Made by a program: the position numbers and the translations under genes | Notes under the pieces: generated by a model | Database searches by the model: none | What the model saw: only the letters and a program-made list of their open reading frames with translations | What the model was told of the DNA's origin: nothing | Shown: positions 42,966 to 52,221 of the stretch, piece after piece | How the letters are laid out: each line of letters starts with the position of its first letter | How positions within the stretch are numbered: position 1 is the stretch's first letter | NCBI GenBank assembly: GCA_000471925.1 | Contig: CP006669.1 | Coordinates: 372,001 to 436,000 of the forward strand | Direction: 5' to 3' | DNA length: 64,000 nucleotides | From: Ralstonia pickettii DTP0602 | Lineage (GTDB): Bacteria; Pseudomonadota; Gammaproteobacteria; Burkholderiales; Burkholderiaceae

Positions 42966-43282
42966 TAGTTGGCCCTCCGTTGCCAGTCTTGCCAATACGC
43001 GCAAGCACGGTCAATGTCAGCGCTCTGCGTGCGCTTATCACCACCGCACAACAGCAGAACGATCTGCCCCTTTGCGATGCCGTAGTACACGCGATAGCCG
43101 GCACCCACGTCGACACGCAACTCCCAAACTCCATCTCTGCAAAACTTGTGATCGCCAAAGTTGCCCTGCTCGGCTCAAGCGGCGAACGACGGAGACCTTG
43201 GCGGTGCTGTCTTTCAAGCCACTAACCATTCGTAGAAGATGTCACGCTGATCCGGAGTCAGGTAGTGTCGAATCTCATACAT
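42965..43282 (-). pseudogene. RelE/Gp49-like toxin with two frameshifts
   Basis: MYEIRHYLTPDQRDIFYEWL runs into a stop; GLKDSTAKVSVVRRLSRA continues in the next frame; GNFGDHKFCRDGVWELRVDV, then AGYRVYYGIAKGQIVLLLCG and DKRTQSADIDRACAYW in a third frame. Two small indels, near 43221 and 43165, explain it. Otherwise a full-length phage-derived Gp49-like/HigB toxin of about 105 residues. Confidence 0.85.
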
Positions 43283-43789
43283 AATCTATTTTCGTCTATA
43301 AACGAAAAAAGGTCAAGGCCGCTCGTTGCCTGCCCCACTATCGGCGCCAAGCAGCCGGTACCGCTCCAAGAAGGATACGCCCGTGGCAAGGTGCTTTTAC
43401 TTCACAATGTGCGGCCACTGACTGCCTCTTTTGCTGTAACAGGCCTCGAACCGGGATACCCATCCCTCTCCACAGCGGCCGAGGGCTTACAGCAACTCCG
43501 GCAGTTGGTGCGGCTGTGCCGCCGACCTTGCCCAGTTTCGGCAACGCCCGCCGCAGGCTGGCTCGGCGCACCCTGAAGGCGGCCCCGTTCCGTCGAGAAT
43601 TGGGTACTCCGTGCCACGAACTGCCAGCCGGCCTCACCAAACTCCCCCTCCCCGGGGGCGGCGCGTCGCCGCTTGATAAGCTCAACGTTATCGAACCTTA
43701 TTGCCGCGCCCTGGCAACGCCGGCGTCACGTGGATCCTGTCTACGCGCATGCGAGTTTGGAGGGAGCGCAGCGGCAGCAGCCGGCCAGG
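43283..43789. other. Gene-free stretch with hairpin repeat copy D
   Basis: No gene recognised. Hairpin repeat copy D lies at 43675-43730, 60 bp from the left end of the first IS91 element. Confidence 0.5.
43675..43730 (-). repeat. Dispersed hairpin repeat, copy D (inverted)
   Basis: On the minus strand: CGTGACGCCGGCGTTGCCAG, GGCGCGGC, then the 28-bp core AATAAGGTTC, GATAACGTTG, AGCTTATC. The outer part is nearly identical to copy A at 12350-12405, in opposite orientation, 31 kb away. Confidence 0.75.
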
Positions 43790-43908
43790 GGACTAAACCG
43801 CTCGCGCGGTAACCCTCCGGCCATCGCGCAAAGTGACTGAACCGCCTGTGCTGTTCCCTATGTTGAGGACCGAGGCAATTGGCCTCGATTCTCGACAGGA
43901 GCACAGCC

Positions 43909-44784
43909 ATGTCAGTCGCGACGCCTACCATCAGCCCGCTGCGCCAGCGCATGATTGAGGACATGCGGATGCGCAAGCTCGCGGACAAGACTCAGACCCA
44001 CTACATCCGCGCCGTGTGCCAGTTCGCAGCCTTTCTCGGCCGCTCGCCGGACACGGCCAGCACCGAGGATCTGCGACGCTATCAACTCCATCTGGTCGAT
44101 CACGGCATCTCACCGACCTCGCTCAACGCCGCGATCAGCGGACTGAAGTTCTTCTTCGAGGTGACTCTCTGCGACGTCGACCGGATGGCCAGGATGCGCC
44201 CGGTGAGCGTGCCGCGCGTCCTGCCTGTCGTGCTCAGCCCCGACGAAGTCGGCAGGTTACTGGCTGCCGCCAGCAACCTGAAGCACCAGACCGCGCTCGC
44301 GGTCGCCTATGGCGCAGGCCTGCGCGCCAGCGAAGTGGTAGCGCTGAGGGTCAGTGACATCGACAGCGAGCGCATGACCCTGCGGATCGAACAAGGCAAG
44401 GGTCGCAGGGACCGTTACGCCATGCTCTCGCCAGTCCTGCTCGAACGCCTGCGCGTCTGGTGGCGCGTGGCTCATGCTCAGGGCAAGATGCTCGATGGTG
44501 GCTGGCTGTTTCCGGGCCTCAATCCCATCGAGTCACTCAGCACCCGGCAACTCAACCGTGCCTGCCACGCAGCCGCGCAGGCCGCAGAGATCGACAAGCG
44601 CGTATCCATGCATACGCTACGCCATAGCTTTGCGACGCACCTGCTGGAGCAGAAGGTCGATATCCGCGTGATTCAGGTGCTGCTTGGACATAAGAAGCTC
44701 GAGACGACAGCGCTCTACACCCAGGTCGCCACCGATCTGCTGCGCGAGGTGATCAGCCCGCTCGAACACCTGCGTTCCGACTAG
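43909..44784 (+). CDS. Tyrosine recombinase of the IS91 element, copy 1
   Basis: 291 residues. A SAM-like N-terminal core-binding domain (ISPLRQRMIEDMRMRKLADK) is followed by the catalytic domain with Arg in YGAGLRASEVVALRVSD, Lys in EQGKGRRDR, H-x-x-R in MHTLRHSFATHLLE, LLGHKKLETTALYTQV with His and the Tyr nucleophile. Start at ATG 43909 after AGGAGCACAGCC. It lies 22 bp before the transposase and is probably co-transcribed. Its role in IS91 transposition is not settled; it may resolve or integrate circular forms. Confidence 0.93.
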   Translation: MSVATPTISPLRQRMIEDMRMRKLADKTQTHYIRAVCQFAAFLGRSPDTASTEDLRRYQLHLVDHGISPTSLNAAISGLKFFFEVTLCDVDRMARMRPVSVPRVLPVVLSPDEVGRLLAAASNLKHQTALAVAYGAGLRASEVVALRVSDIDSERMTLRIEQGKGRRDRYAMLSPVLLERLRVWWRVAHAQGKMLDGGWLFPGLNPIESLSTRQLNRACHAAAQAAEIDKRVSMHTLRHSFATHLLEQKVDIRVIQVLLGHKKLETTALYTQVATDLLREVISPLEHLRSD

Positions 44785-44806
44785 GGATCCTGCCACCGAG
44801 CTCATT

Positions 44807-45976
44807 GTGCTCGAGGTCGCGGATATCTTCCGCCTCCACGGGCCGGCCTGGCGACAGACTGCACACCTGAGCCTGAGTCAGTTGCAAGTCATGTCGGCCA
44901 TTGAACGGTGTCGCACCGCGGCACTGGGTGGGCATGTGCTGCGCTGCTCCGGCTGCGCCAAGCTTGAGGTTGCCTACAATTCCTGCCGCAACCGCCATTG
45001 CCCCAAGTGTCAGGCCAATGCTGCCCGGCGCTGGCTCGACGCACGCAGCGACGACCTCCTCCCCATTGAGTACTACCACGTCGTATTCACGCTTCCCGCA
45101 AACATCGGCGCCATCGCCTGGTACAACAAGGCGGTGATCTACGGACTGTTGTTCGATGTCGCCGCCGACACCCTCCGGACCATCGCCGCCGACCCGAAGC
45201 ACCTCGGAGCGCAGATCGGCGCCACCCTGGTGCTGCACACCTGGGGATCGGCACTCACGCATCATCCACATGTACACGGCATCGTCCCCGGCGGCGGCCT
45301 CTCACCGGATGGCGAACGCTGGGTGGCCTGCCGCCCGGGCTTCTTCCTGCCAGTCCGCGTGCTCTCCCGCCTGTTCCGGCGGCGCTTCCTTGAGGCACTC
45401 CAGACAGCACACGCGATGGGGCAACTGCAGTTCTTTGGCGAGTTCAGTTCGCTCACCGACCCGGACGCGTTCGCGCAGTGGTTGGCGCCACTACGCGTCA
45501 CCGAATGGGTCGTCTACGCCAAGCGACCATTCGCTGGACCGGAAGCGGTACTGGCCTACCTGTCACGCTACACCCACCGTGTGGCGATCTCCAACACACG
45601 CCTGGTCTCGCTCGATGAACGTGGCGTGACCTTCCGCTGGAAGGACTACCGCGCCAAGGGACGCACGCGCTATAAGACCATGACGCTGGATGTCGGAGAG
45701 TTCATGCGGCGCTTCCTGCTGCACGTGCTACCGGGCGGCTTCCATCGCATCCGCCACTACGGTCTGCTTGCCAACCCCGTGCGCCGCGCGAATCTGATCA
45801 AGGCACGCGAGCTATTGAACGCCGTGCCGACGGTGACCGCTCCGCCTGACGACACCGATGTCGCTACACGTCCGTCCTTCCTTTGCCGGCACTGTGGCGC
45901 ACCGATGCTCATCATCGAGGTCATCCCGCGCAGTCCCTGTATCCGCGGACCGCCACCGCAGCGAGCCCTCGCATGA
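44807..45976 (+). CDS. IS91-family HUH transposase, copy 1
   Basis: 389 residues. An N-terminal zinc-binding region (CSGC, C-R-N-R-H-CPKCQ at about 48-69) precedes the HUH motif HPHVH at 153-157, and Tyr251/Tyr255 in YLSRYTHR are the nucleophile candidates. This is the rolling-circle (Y2/Y1 HUH) type. GTG start at 44807. The element moves from an origin end to a terminus end and can carry flanking DNA, which matters for the 13.9-kb block enclosed by the two copies. Confidence 0.95.
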   Translation: MLEVADIFRLHGPAWRQTAHLSLSQLQVMSAIERCRTAALGGHVLRCSGCAKLEVAYNSCRNRHCPKCQANAARRWLDARSDDLLPIEYYHVVFTLPANIGAIAWYNKAVIYGLLFDVAADTLRTIAADPKHLGAQIGATLVLHTWGSALTHHPHVHGIVPGGGLSPDGERWVACRPGFFLPVRVLSRLFRRRFLEALQTAHAMGQLQFFGEFSSLTDPDAFAQWLAPLRVTEWVVYAKRPFAGPEAVLAYLSRYTHRVAISNTRLVSLDERGVTFRWKDYRAKGRTRYKTMTLDVGEFMRRFLLHVLPGGFHRIRHYGLLANPVRRANLIKARELLNAVPTVTAPPDDTDVATRPSFLCRHCGAPMLIIEVIPRSPCIRGPPPQRALA

Positions 45977-46319
45977 GCCCGCACGTCCCACATCTCCCAC
46001 TCAACCGACGGCGCTCCGGAATCCGGCGCCGCAAGCGGACAGTTGCGCTCGCCGACTTGCTCGACCATGTTGCATGCTCAGCCTATCCACACAATCCTGA
46101 TCTACCCCGACCGTCGCGCCATGACAGGAGCCGACTGATGCCCTGCCTCGCCCTTCCAGCCACAGCGCTACGGATCGGCCGAACCCATCAATCGCCATAG
46201 CCCGCATCACCGGCATCGCCGGACTCCGCGGTTTCCTCCCTTGAGGTTTGTTCAACGCCTGCCCTCATGCGCCTGGAGTTCTGCAGCCAAGGGCAGGCAT
46301 CAAACAAACCTAAACAGGA

Positions 46320-46594
46320 AGCGACGGTCGACAGCACGCCCCGAACGGCGGCTCTACGCTTAGCTGCGGCCATCCAAAAGATCCTTCCTCATGTCCAGTT
46401 CCCGACCTACTTCTGCGCGACGTTCGTTCCCCGGAGCGGACATCCGACTGATACGTACGTCAAAGAACGCCTGAGCCTTCGCAGACGTCCTTGCAAGCTC
46501 CGGGTGTTCAGGAACCAGGTCGATGTCCGAGTTATGGCTCCATTCCTTCATCGTAGTGGGCGTGCACCCCTATTCCTTCGGTCTCCCGGCGCGT
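46320..46594. other. Intergenic after the IS, no gene seen
   Basis: The minus-strand frame with DIDLVPEHPELARTSAKAQA is not recognised and is judged a relic at best. Confidence 0.35.
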
Positions 46595-46810
46595 TCAGAA
46601 CTTGTGCCTGACGCCGACCGCCACCCCAAAAATGTGATCCTTGTCTGTACCGAGGTAATAGCCGCTTGTGTAGCCGATCGCGGCGGAATAAATGTTCAAT
46701 GCCGCATTGCGCGTGTACGCCGATACACATCGGTCCGCCTAGAGAAGCTGTAGTCCGCGATGAACATCCGGCCACGGATGACCGGTTGCTGGAAGCTGAT
46801 ATGGAATCGG
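46595..46810 (-). pseudogene. 3' relic of a porin gene
   Basis: FQQPVIRGRMFIADYSFSRR then TDVY, a frameshift, then AYTRNAALNIYSAAIGYTSG and VAVGVRHKF with TGA. These are the last three strands of a Burkholderiales porin; compare DYSLSKRTDVYLTTAYTRNA and VGIRHIF of the intact gene at 8753-9910. It lies directly downstream of the Bug gene, on the same strand, as porins often do. Confidence 0.85.
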
Positions 46811-46853
46811 ACCGCAGGGGTCCGGGACAAGAGGTGGGAGGCCGCTGAGGTGC

Positions 46854-47858
46854 TTACTCGACGACGATCCCGCGCTCCTTGATCAGCGTTGACAGCCGCC
46901 TGCTCTCGTCAGTCAGCAGGTTTCGGAAAGCTGACTTGTCCAGTGCCACCGGTTCGGCGCCGAGTTGCGCGAACCGTTGCTTGAGCACTGGCGAGGCCAA
47001 TACCTTCTTTAACGCCGCAGAAAAGCGCTCGCTGATGTCGGCCGGGACCTTATTCGGTGACCAGACACCGAACCAGACATCAAGACTCGCATTGCGGATG
47101 CCCAGGTCCGCGTATGACGGTGCGTCCGGAAAGAACGGCGACCTGCTCTCGCTCGCCACTGCCAGCAGCTTGACCTTGCCACTTCGGATGTGGGGGAAGC
47201 CAATCCCCGGGTCGAATACGACGTCCGTCTGACCGGCCATCACATCCTGCAGCGCAGGGGCGGAGCCTTTGTATGGCACCTGCGTGATCGACGTGCCGAT
47301 GCTCTGGTTGAATAGCTCGGCGGCGAGATGCGGTGCCGTCCCGGTTCCGGCCGACGCGATGGTGATCTTGCTCGGTTGCGACTTCGCCAAAGCGATGAAC
47401 TGCTTGGCGTCCCTGGCCTCAAGCGTTGGACGGGCGACCAGATACATCTGGGCGCGTCCGATCGCCATGACGGGCGTTAGATCCCGGGACGGGACGAGAT
47501 TCGACTTGAACAGATATGGGTTGGCCGTCTCAACCGAGGTGGGCGCAATCAGAAACGTGTACCCGTCCGGCGCCGCCCTCACGACTTCGCCGACCGCCAG
47601 GTTGCCGCTCGCCCCCGGCTTGTTGTCGACGATCACTGTCTGCCCCAGTGCTTCATTCAGCAACTGTGCAATCGCACGCGCCATCACGTCCGTTCCGCCG
47701 CCGGGAGCGAAACCCACCACTAGGCGGATGGGCCGTGCCGGCCACGCGGGACTCTGGCTCGCGGCCGGAAACGCTGCACCAGCCAGCATGACGGCAGCCA
47801 GCGCCAGTACCGCGCGGCGTGAACGGAAATGAGAAATGGGGCTGAAGCGGTGGGTCAT
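46854..47858 (-). CDS. Tripartite tricarboxylate transporter substrate-binding protein (Bug family), second
   Basis: 334 residues. Signal peptide with Arg pair and hydrophobic core (RRAVLALAAVMLAGAAFPAA), likely cleaved near residue 34; then IRLVVGFAPGGGTDVMARAI and VIVDNKPGASGNLAVGEV, the Bug signature. It is divergent from the aldehyde dehydrogenase operon over a 268-bp gap that carries a large symmetric operator region. It probably captures the carboxylate that the operon degrades. No TctAB subunits in the window. Confidence 0.94.
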   Translation of the reverse strand: MTHRFSPISHFRSRRAVLALAAVMLAGAAFPAASQSPAWPARPIRLVVGFAPGGGTDVMARAIAQLLNEALGQTVIVDNKPGASGNLAVGEVVRAAPDGYTFLIAPTSVETANPYLFKSNLVPSRDLTPVMAIGRAQMYLVARPTLEARDAKQFIALAKSQPSKITIASAGTGTAPHLAAELFNQSIGTSITQVPYKGSAPALQDVMAGQTDVVFDPGIGFPHIRSGKVKLLAVASESRSPFFPDAPSYADLGIRNASLDVWFGVWSPNKVPADISERFSAALKKVLASPVLKQRFAQLGAEPVALDKSAFRNLLTDESRRLSTLIKERGIVVE

Positions 47859-47931
47859 GGTGGTTGTCTCCTGGGTTGTCTTTGCGGTCGGAAGCGACCG
47901 TCGGATCGAACCATAGACGGAGCGCTCGATG

Positions 47932-48040
47932 TTGTAAATAGGGTTTCATGGTTATCCATAGGATAATTTTTTCGGGGAGCGCCCCTTGCGTCACCTCTAC
48001 AATAATTATCCTATGGATAACGCTTACACCCTATTTACAA
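47932..48040. promoter_or_regulatory. Symmetric operator region between divergent promoters
   Basis: Outer arms TTGTAAATAGGG (47932-47943) and CCCTATTTACAA (48029-48040) are exact inverted complements. Inside each half sits a near-perfect 15-bp palindrome: TTATCCATAGGATAA (47952-47966) and TTATCCTATGGATAA (48006-48020). The whole is a mirror arrangement centred near 47986, between the Bug gene and the dehydrogenase operon. Probably the binding region of the IclR-type regulator at 53076; inferred. Confidence 0.7.
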
Positions 48041-48126
48041 TCTCACTTCGATGTTCTACCGTTCGGTTCATTGGCAGCGGCCCTGCGCCGGTCGGCCTGC
48101 CGCAACGCAAATCAACGAGAGACAAC

Positions 48127-49623
48127 GTGCTTGAAAAGAGACAATTCCATATCGATGGGGAGTGGGTCACGCCCGCACGTCGCCAAGACCTGGCGGTGAT
48201 CGACCCATCCACCGAGCAACCCTGCGCGGTGATATCTGTCGGCGATGCGCTCGATGCCGACCGCGCGGTGCAGGCGGCAAGGCAAGCCTTCTCAGGCTGG
48301 TCTCGTACCAGCCCGGGCGAGCGCCTTCGGCTGGTAGAGCGCTTGCTGGAGATCTATGAACGACGCGCCGCGGAAATGGCGCGGATGATCAGCCTTGAGA
48401 TGGGGGCGCCCGTCGACATGGCGCGGGCCGAACATGTCGGTGCCGGCGCGTATCACATGAGGAACTTCATTGCCGCGTTTCGCACGTTCTCGTTCGAACG
48501 TTCCCTCGGCACAGGTGCACCCAACGATCGGATCCTGATGGAGCCGATCGGCGTCGCCGGCCTCATCACCCCGTGGAACTGGCCCATGAATCAGGTCACG
48601 CTGAAAGTCGTGCCCGCTTTGCTGGCCGGATGCACCGTCGTGCTGAAGCCATCCGAGATCGCGCCGCTCTCCTCGATGCTCTTTGCCGAATTCATCGAGG
48701 ACGCCGGCTTTCCGAACGGTGTGTTCAATCTCGTGAACGGGGACGGCACGGGAGTCGGCGCGCGCCTGTCGTCCCATCCCGATATCGACATGATCAGCTT
48801 CACGGGCTCGACCCGTGCCGGCATCGCCATATCAAAGGCCGCAGCCGAAACGCTCAAGCGAGTGGTGCTCGAGCTCGGCGGAAAAGGGGCCAACCTCGTC
48901 TTTGCCGACGCGGATGCGGATGCGGTCAGGCGCGGAGTGCTCCATTGCTTCAAGAACACCGGCCAAAGCTGCAACGCCCCTACCCGCATGCTGGTCGAGC
49001 GCTCGGTCTATGCGCGCGTAGTCGACGAGGCCCGGGAAATCACCGAGAACTTCGCGGCCGAGGCGGCGCGCGCGCCGGGGAAGTTCTTCGGCCCGCTGAC
49101 CTCGGCGGCGCAATTCAGGAAAGTCCAGGAGATGATCGAGACAGGCATGGCGGAGGGCGCGCGACTTGTTGCAGGCGGCCCCGGGCGTCCCGAAGCGCAC
49201 GAATGTGGCTACTTCGTGCGGCCAACCGTTTTCGCCGACGTAACCAACCAGATGACCATCGCCCGCGAGGAGATCTTCGGCCCTGTGCTCTCGATCATTC
49301 CCTTCGACACCGAGGAAGAGGCGATCGCCATCGCGAACGATACGCCGTATGGGCTGGCCAATTACGTGCAATCGACTGATGACGAACGATGCCGCCGCGT
49401 CGCGGGCCGGCTGCGTTCGGGCATGGTGGAGATGAATGGCAGGCCGCGCGCACCAGGATCTCCTTTCGGTGGCATCAAGGCGTCCGGACGTGCCCGCGAA
49501 GGCGGGATCTGGGGCATTGAGGAGTTTCTTGAAGCCAAGGCGGTTTCCGGCTGGACGGATCCTGCCCGTTCGCGCTGCCCCCACGCGAACCACCTTCATC
49601 GAACCGGAGAACACACAACATGA
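48127..49623 (+). CDS. NAD(P)-dependent aldehyde dehydrogenase
   Basis: 498 residues. The catalytic Glu249 lies in VVLELGGKGANLVF and Cys282 in FKNTGQSCNAPTR; the cofactor region ITPWNWPMNQV and FTGSTRAG are normal. GTG 48127 is preferred: the longer frame starting at 47986 would begin inside the operator region, and homologous sequence starts with QFHIDGEWV. First gene of the operon; its stop overlaps the next start (ATGA). It oxidises an aldehyde to the acid, probably the product of the decarboxylase encoded next. Confidence 0.93.
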   Translation: MLEKRQFHIDGEWVTPARRQDLAVIDPSTEQPCAVISVGDALDADRAVQAARQAFSGWSRTSPGERLRLVERLLEIYERRAAEMARMISLEMGAPVDMARAEHVGAGAYHMRNFIAAFRTFSFERSLGTGAPNDRILMEPIGVAGLITPWNWPMNQVTLKVVPALLAGCTVVLKPSEIAPLSSMLFAEFIEDAGFPNGVFNLVNGDGTGVGARLSSHPDIDMISFTGSTRAGIAISKAAAETLKRVVLELGGKGANLVFADADADAVRRGVLHCFKNTGQSCNAPTRMLVERSVYARVVDEAREITENFAAEAARAPGKFFGPLTSAAQFRKVQEMIETGMAEGARLVAGGPGRPEAHECGYFVRPTVFADVTNQMTIAREEIFGPVLSIIPFDTEEEAIAIANDTPYGLANYVQSTDDERCRRVAGRLRSGMVEMNGRPRAPGSPFGGIKASGRAREGGIWGIEEFLEAKAVSGWTDPARSRCPHANHLHRTGEHTT

Positions 49624-51164
49624 ATGGCGCCGAAAGTCTGGTCACCACACTGCTCGAGTCGGGCATCGATACCTGCTTCGCCAATCCCGGCACCAGCGAA
49701 ATGCATTTCGTCGCGGCCCTGGATCAGATTCCAGGTATGCGGTGTGTGCTGGGGCTGCAGGAGAACGTCGTTACCGGCATGGCCGACGGCTATTTCCGCA
49801 TGGCTCGGAAGCCCGCGAGCACGCTATTGCATTGCGGCCCGGGACTTGCCAACGGCTGGGCGAACCTTCACAACGCTCGCCGCGCTAATAGCGCGGTCGT
49901 CAACATCGTGGGAGATCAGGCGACCTATCACCGCCCGTATGATGCGCCCCTCACTGCCGATACGGCCGCGCTTGCGGGCGCAGTATCGGCATGGGTCCGC
50001 ACGAGCCAGTCCGCAGCCGACGTCGGTCGTGATGCGGCCGCCGCGGCAGCCGCTGCGCGCACCGCGCCCGGACAGATCGCCACACTGATCCTGCCTTCCG
50101 ATACGTCCTGGGATGCGGGCGGCGTTGCCGCGCGCGCATTGCCCGTACCGTCAGCGCCATCGATCGATACATTTGCCGTCGATAATGCGGCGCGCATTCT
50201 GCGCCAGAACAGCAATGACGTGCTGATCCTGCTTGGCGGCGAATGCGCGCTGCCCGAAGCGCAGGCGCTCGCCTGGCGCATTGCCAGCGCGACGGGCGCG
50301 ACCCTGAAGTACGAGTACGTGATGGGGCGGGTCTCGCGTGGACGAGGCCGTCTGCCGATCGAGCGGGTGCCCTACAACACCGATCAAGCCATCACGATGA
50401 TGGCATCGTTTCGGCACATCATCCTGGTCAACGCCAGGCCACCAGTCGGATTTTTCGCCTACCCCGGCAAGCCGTCCCTCCAGTATCCGCGCGAAGCCCA
50501 GATCCATCATTTGTCGCGCGTCGACCAGCATCCCGAAGCGGCCCTGCTCGCGCTGGCGGAGGCGCTGAACGCGCCAGTGGTCGATATGCCGCCCGCGCAG
50601 CCCTGCCCGGAGATCGTTACCGGTGCACCCACGCCGGAAGGGCTGGCCCAGACGATCGCCGCCTTGATGCCGGAGAACGCGATCGTATCGGACGAAAGCA
50701 TTTCGTATGGCCGCAGCTTCTACCGATTCACCCACGCTGCAGCACCACATGACTGGCTCTCACTGACCGGCGGTGCCATTGGCGACGGACTCCCGGTCGC
50801 AACCGGCGCGGCGGTGGCCTGTGGGGGCTCGAGACGGGTTATCAGCCTGCAGGCTGACGGCTCGGCGATGTATTCGCTTCAGTCGCTTTGGACGCAGGCA
50901 CGTGAACGACTCCCCTGTACGACGATTCTGTTGGCCAACCGCAAGTACAACATCCTGATCGGCGAGTACAAGAACGTCGGAGCATCACCGGGACCCACGG
51001 CCATGAGCATGCTCGATCTGTCGAATCCCGATCTCGACTGGGTCAGGCTCGCCAACGGCATGGGGGTGGAGGCCGCACACGCAACGACGCTCGAGCAGTG
51101 CGCCGACCTCATGAAGCAGAGCTTCCGCCAGGACGGCCCCTTCCTGATCGAACTGTTGATCTGA
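49620..51164 (+). CDS. Thiamine diphosphate-dependent decarboxylase (acetolactate synthase/benzoylformate decarboxylase-like)
   Basis: 514 residues. Three-domain TPP enzyme: ANPGTSEMHFVAAL and the activating Glu48 in LGLQENVVTGMADG; the middle domain; and the diphosphate-binding segment LQADGSAMYSLQSLWTQARE followed by NRKYNIL near 412-445. Usually annotated 'acetolactate synthase large subunit', but no small subunit is nearby, and with an aldehyde dehydrogenase beside it, decarboxylation of a 2-keto acid to an aldehyde (MdlC-like) is more likely. A carboligase reaction cannot be excluded. Translationally coupled to the upstream gene. Confidence 0.9.
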   Translation: MNGAESLVTTLLESGIDTCFANPGTSEMHFVAALDQIPGMRCVLGLQENVVTGMADGYFRMARKPASTLLHCGPGLANGWANLHNARRANSAVVNIVGDQATYHRPYDAPLTADTAALAGAVSAWVRTSQSAADVGRDAAAAAAAARTAPGQIATLILPSDTSWDAGGVAARALPVPSAPSIDTFAVDNAARILRQNSNDVLILLGGECALPEAQALAWRIASATGATLKYEYVMGRVSRGRGRLPIERVPYNTDQAITMMASFRHIILVNARPPVGFFAYPGKPSLQYPREAQIHHLSRVDQHPEAALLALAEALNAPVVDMPPAQPCPEIVTGAPTPEGLAQTIAALMPENAIVSDESISYGRSFYRFTHAAAPHDWLSLTGGAIGDGLPVATGAAVACGGSRRVISLQADGSAMYSLQSLWTQARERLPCTTILLANRKYNILIGEYKNVGASPGPTAMSMLDLSNPDLDWVRLANGMGVEAAHATTLEQCADLMKQSFRQDGPFLIELLI

Positions 51165-51265
51165 GTGAAGGCCGGCACTGCAACGCTACCCGAAGCACAC
51201 CGCACGCGGCACCAACTGGTAGACGCGGTGCGCGGAAATCTACCCAGATACGGAGACATACGAAC

Positions 51266-52195
51266 GTGAGCGAGATTACCCACGTCGGCTTTTTAGGCCT
51301 TGGCAACATGGGTGCCGCGATGGCAATGCGGCTTATTCATCCCGGGTGCCGACTGCACGTCTACGACCCTAACGCGGAAGCCGTGTCGCGACTTGTGGAC
51401 GCTGGCGCGGTGGCGCATGCCAGTCCGCGTTCGGTGGCGGATGCCGCCGCCATCGTCATGGCCTGCCTGCCAAGCCAGGCGGTATGCGAAGCGGCGATTT
51501 TCGGCCAGGACGGCGTGGCGGCCGGCAACGCGCTGCATACGTACGTCGAGATGTCGACGATCGGTCCGACTGCGGTGTCCTCCATCGCACAGAGACTTCA
51601 TCGTCAGCATATCGCCACGGTGGACGCGCCAGTCAGTGGTGGGCCGTCCGCCGCGCGTGCGGGCACGCTGTCCATCATGCTGGCCGGCGCGAGCCATGAC
51701 ATTGCGCGCGCCATGCCCTCGCTGGCTCGCATCGCGAAGACGATTCACAACCTGGGCGATCAGCCCGGCCAGGCACAGGCGATGAAGCTGGTGAACAACA
51801 TCATGCTGGCCGCCAACATGGCCGTTGCATCGGAGGCGTTGGCGATGGGCGCCAAAGCAGGCCTGAACGCCGACGCCATGGCCGACGTCATCCGATCCAG
51901 CACCGGCCAGAGCGCAGCAGCAGACATCCTTGCTCGCTTCGCCCTCCCTGGATCGTTCGACTTCGGGGCACACATGTCAATCCTCGCTAAGGATGTGGAG
52001 CTCGCCATCACAGAGGCCCGCAATCTGGGCGTCCCGGCGCGCGTTCTAGAGCAGGCCCGGGGCGTCTGGCAAACGGCAATGGAAGAAGGACGCAGCCAGG
52101 ACGATTTCACTTCGATCATCAAGAGTGTGGAAGAACGCGCCAACGTGCTGGTACGCGGGGCACCACGGCGGCAACCCGCCAATCAGCAAATTTAA
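51266..52195 (+). CDS. Beta-hydroxyacid dehydrogenase (3-hydroxyisobutyrate dehydrogenase family)
   Basis: 309 residues. Rossmann motif VGFLGLGNMGAAMA (GLGNMG 11-16), substrate motif DAPVSGGPSAARAGTL (120-135), catalytic Lys174 with Asn178 in QAMKLVNNIM. All family landmarks are present. The GTG start follows CGGAGA; a much longer frame upstream overlaps the previous gene and is not homologous. It interconverts a hydroxy acid and the oxo acid or semialdehyde with NAD(P), either feeding the decarboxylase or reducing its product. The pairing of a TPP enzyme and this family also occurs in glyoxylate metabolism. Confidence 0.92.
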   Translation: MSEITHVGFLGLGNMGAAMAMRLIHPGCRLHVYDPNAEAVSRLVDAGAVAHASPRSVADAAAIVMACLPSQAVCEAAIFGQDGVAAGNALHTYVEMSTIGPTAVSSIAQRLHRQHIATVDAPVSGGPSAARAGTLSIMLAGASHDIARAMPSLARIAKTIHNLGDQPGQAQAMKLVNNIMLAANMAVASEALAMGAKAGLNADAMADVIRSSTGQSAAADILARFALPGSFDFGAHMSILAKDVELAITEARNLGVPARVLEQARGVWQTAMEEGRSQDDFTSIIKSVEERANVLVRGAPRRQPANQQI

Positions 52196-52221
52196 CAACG
52201 ACAACACCCACGGAGCAGACC

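Larger units (their letters stand above)
43790..46319 (+). mobile_element. IS91-family element with tyrosine recombinase, copy 1
   Basis: 2,530 bp, repeated at 60232-62761 with constant offset and no difference noticed. It starts GACTAAACCGCTCGCGCGGT and ends CAAACAAACCTAAACAGGA. It contains a Xer-like integrase and an IS91 HUH transposase. Ends are defined by where the two copies stop matching. Confidence 0.9.

Noticed and set aside
43675..43730. Intrinsic terminator
   Set aside because: No T-run follows the hairpin, no gene ends next to it, and the sequence outside the stem is conserved with copy A, which a terminator would not need.
12350..43730. CRISPR array made of the dispersed hairpin repeats
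   Set aside because: Copies are kilobases apart, in both orientations, with no regular spacers and no cas genes.
47986..48126. Longer N terminus for the aldehyde dehydrogenase
   Set aside because: It would begin within the operator region and reads like non-coding sequence until QFHIDGEWV.
49620..52195. Glyoxylate carboligase plus tartronate semialdehyde reductase (gcl-glxR)
   Set aside because: The TPP enzyme has the activating Glu48, which glyoxylate carboligase lacks (Val there), and there is no hydroxypyruvate isomerase gene.
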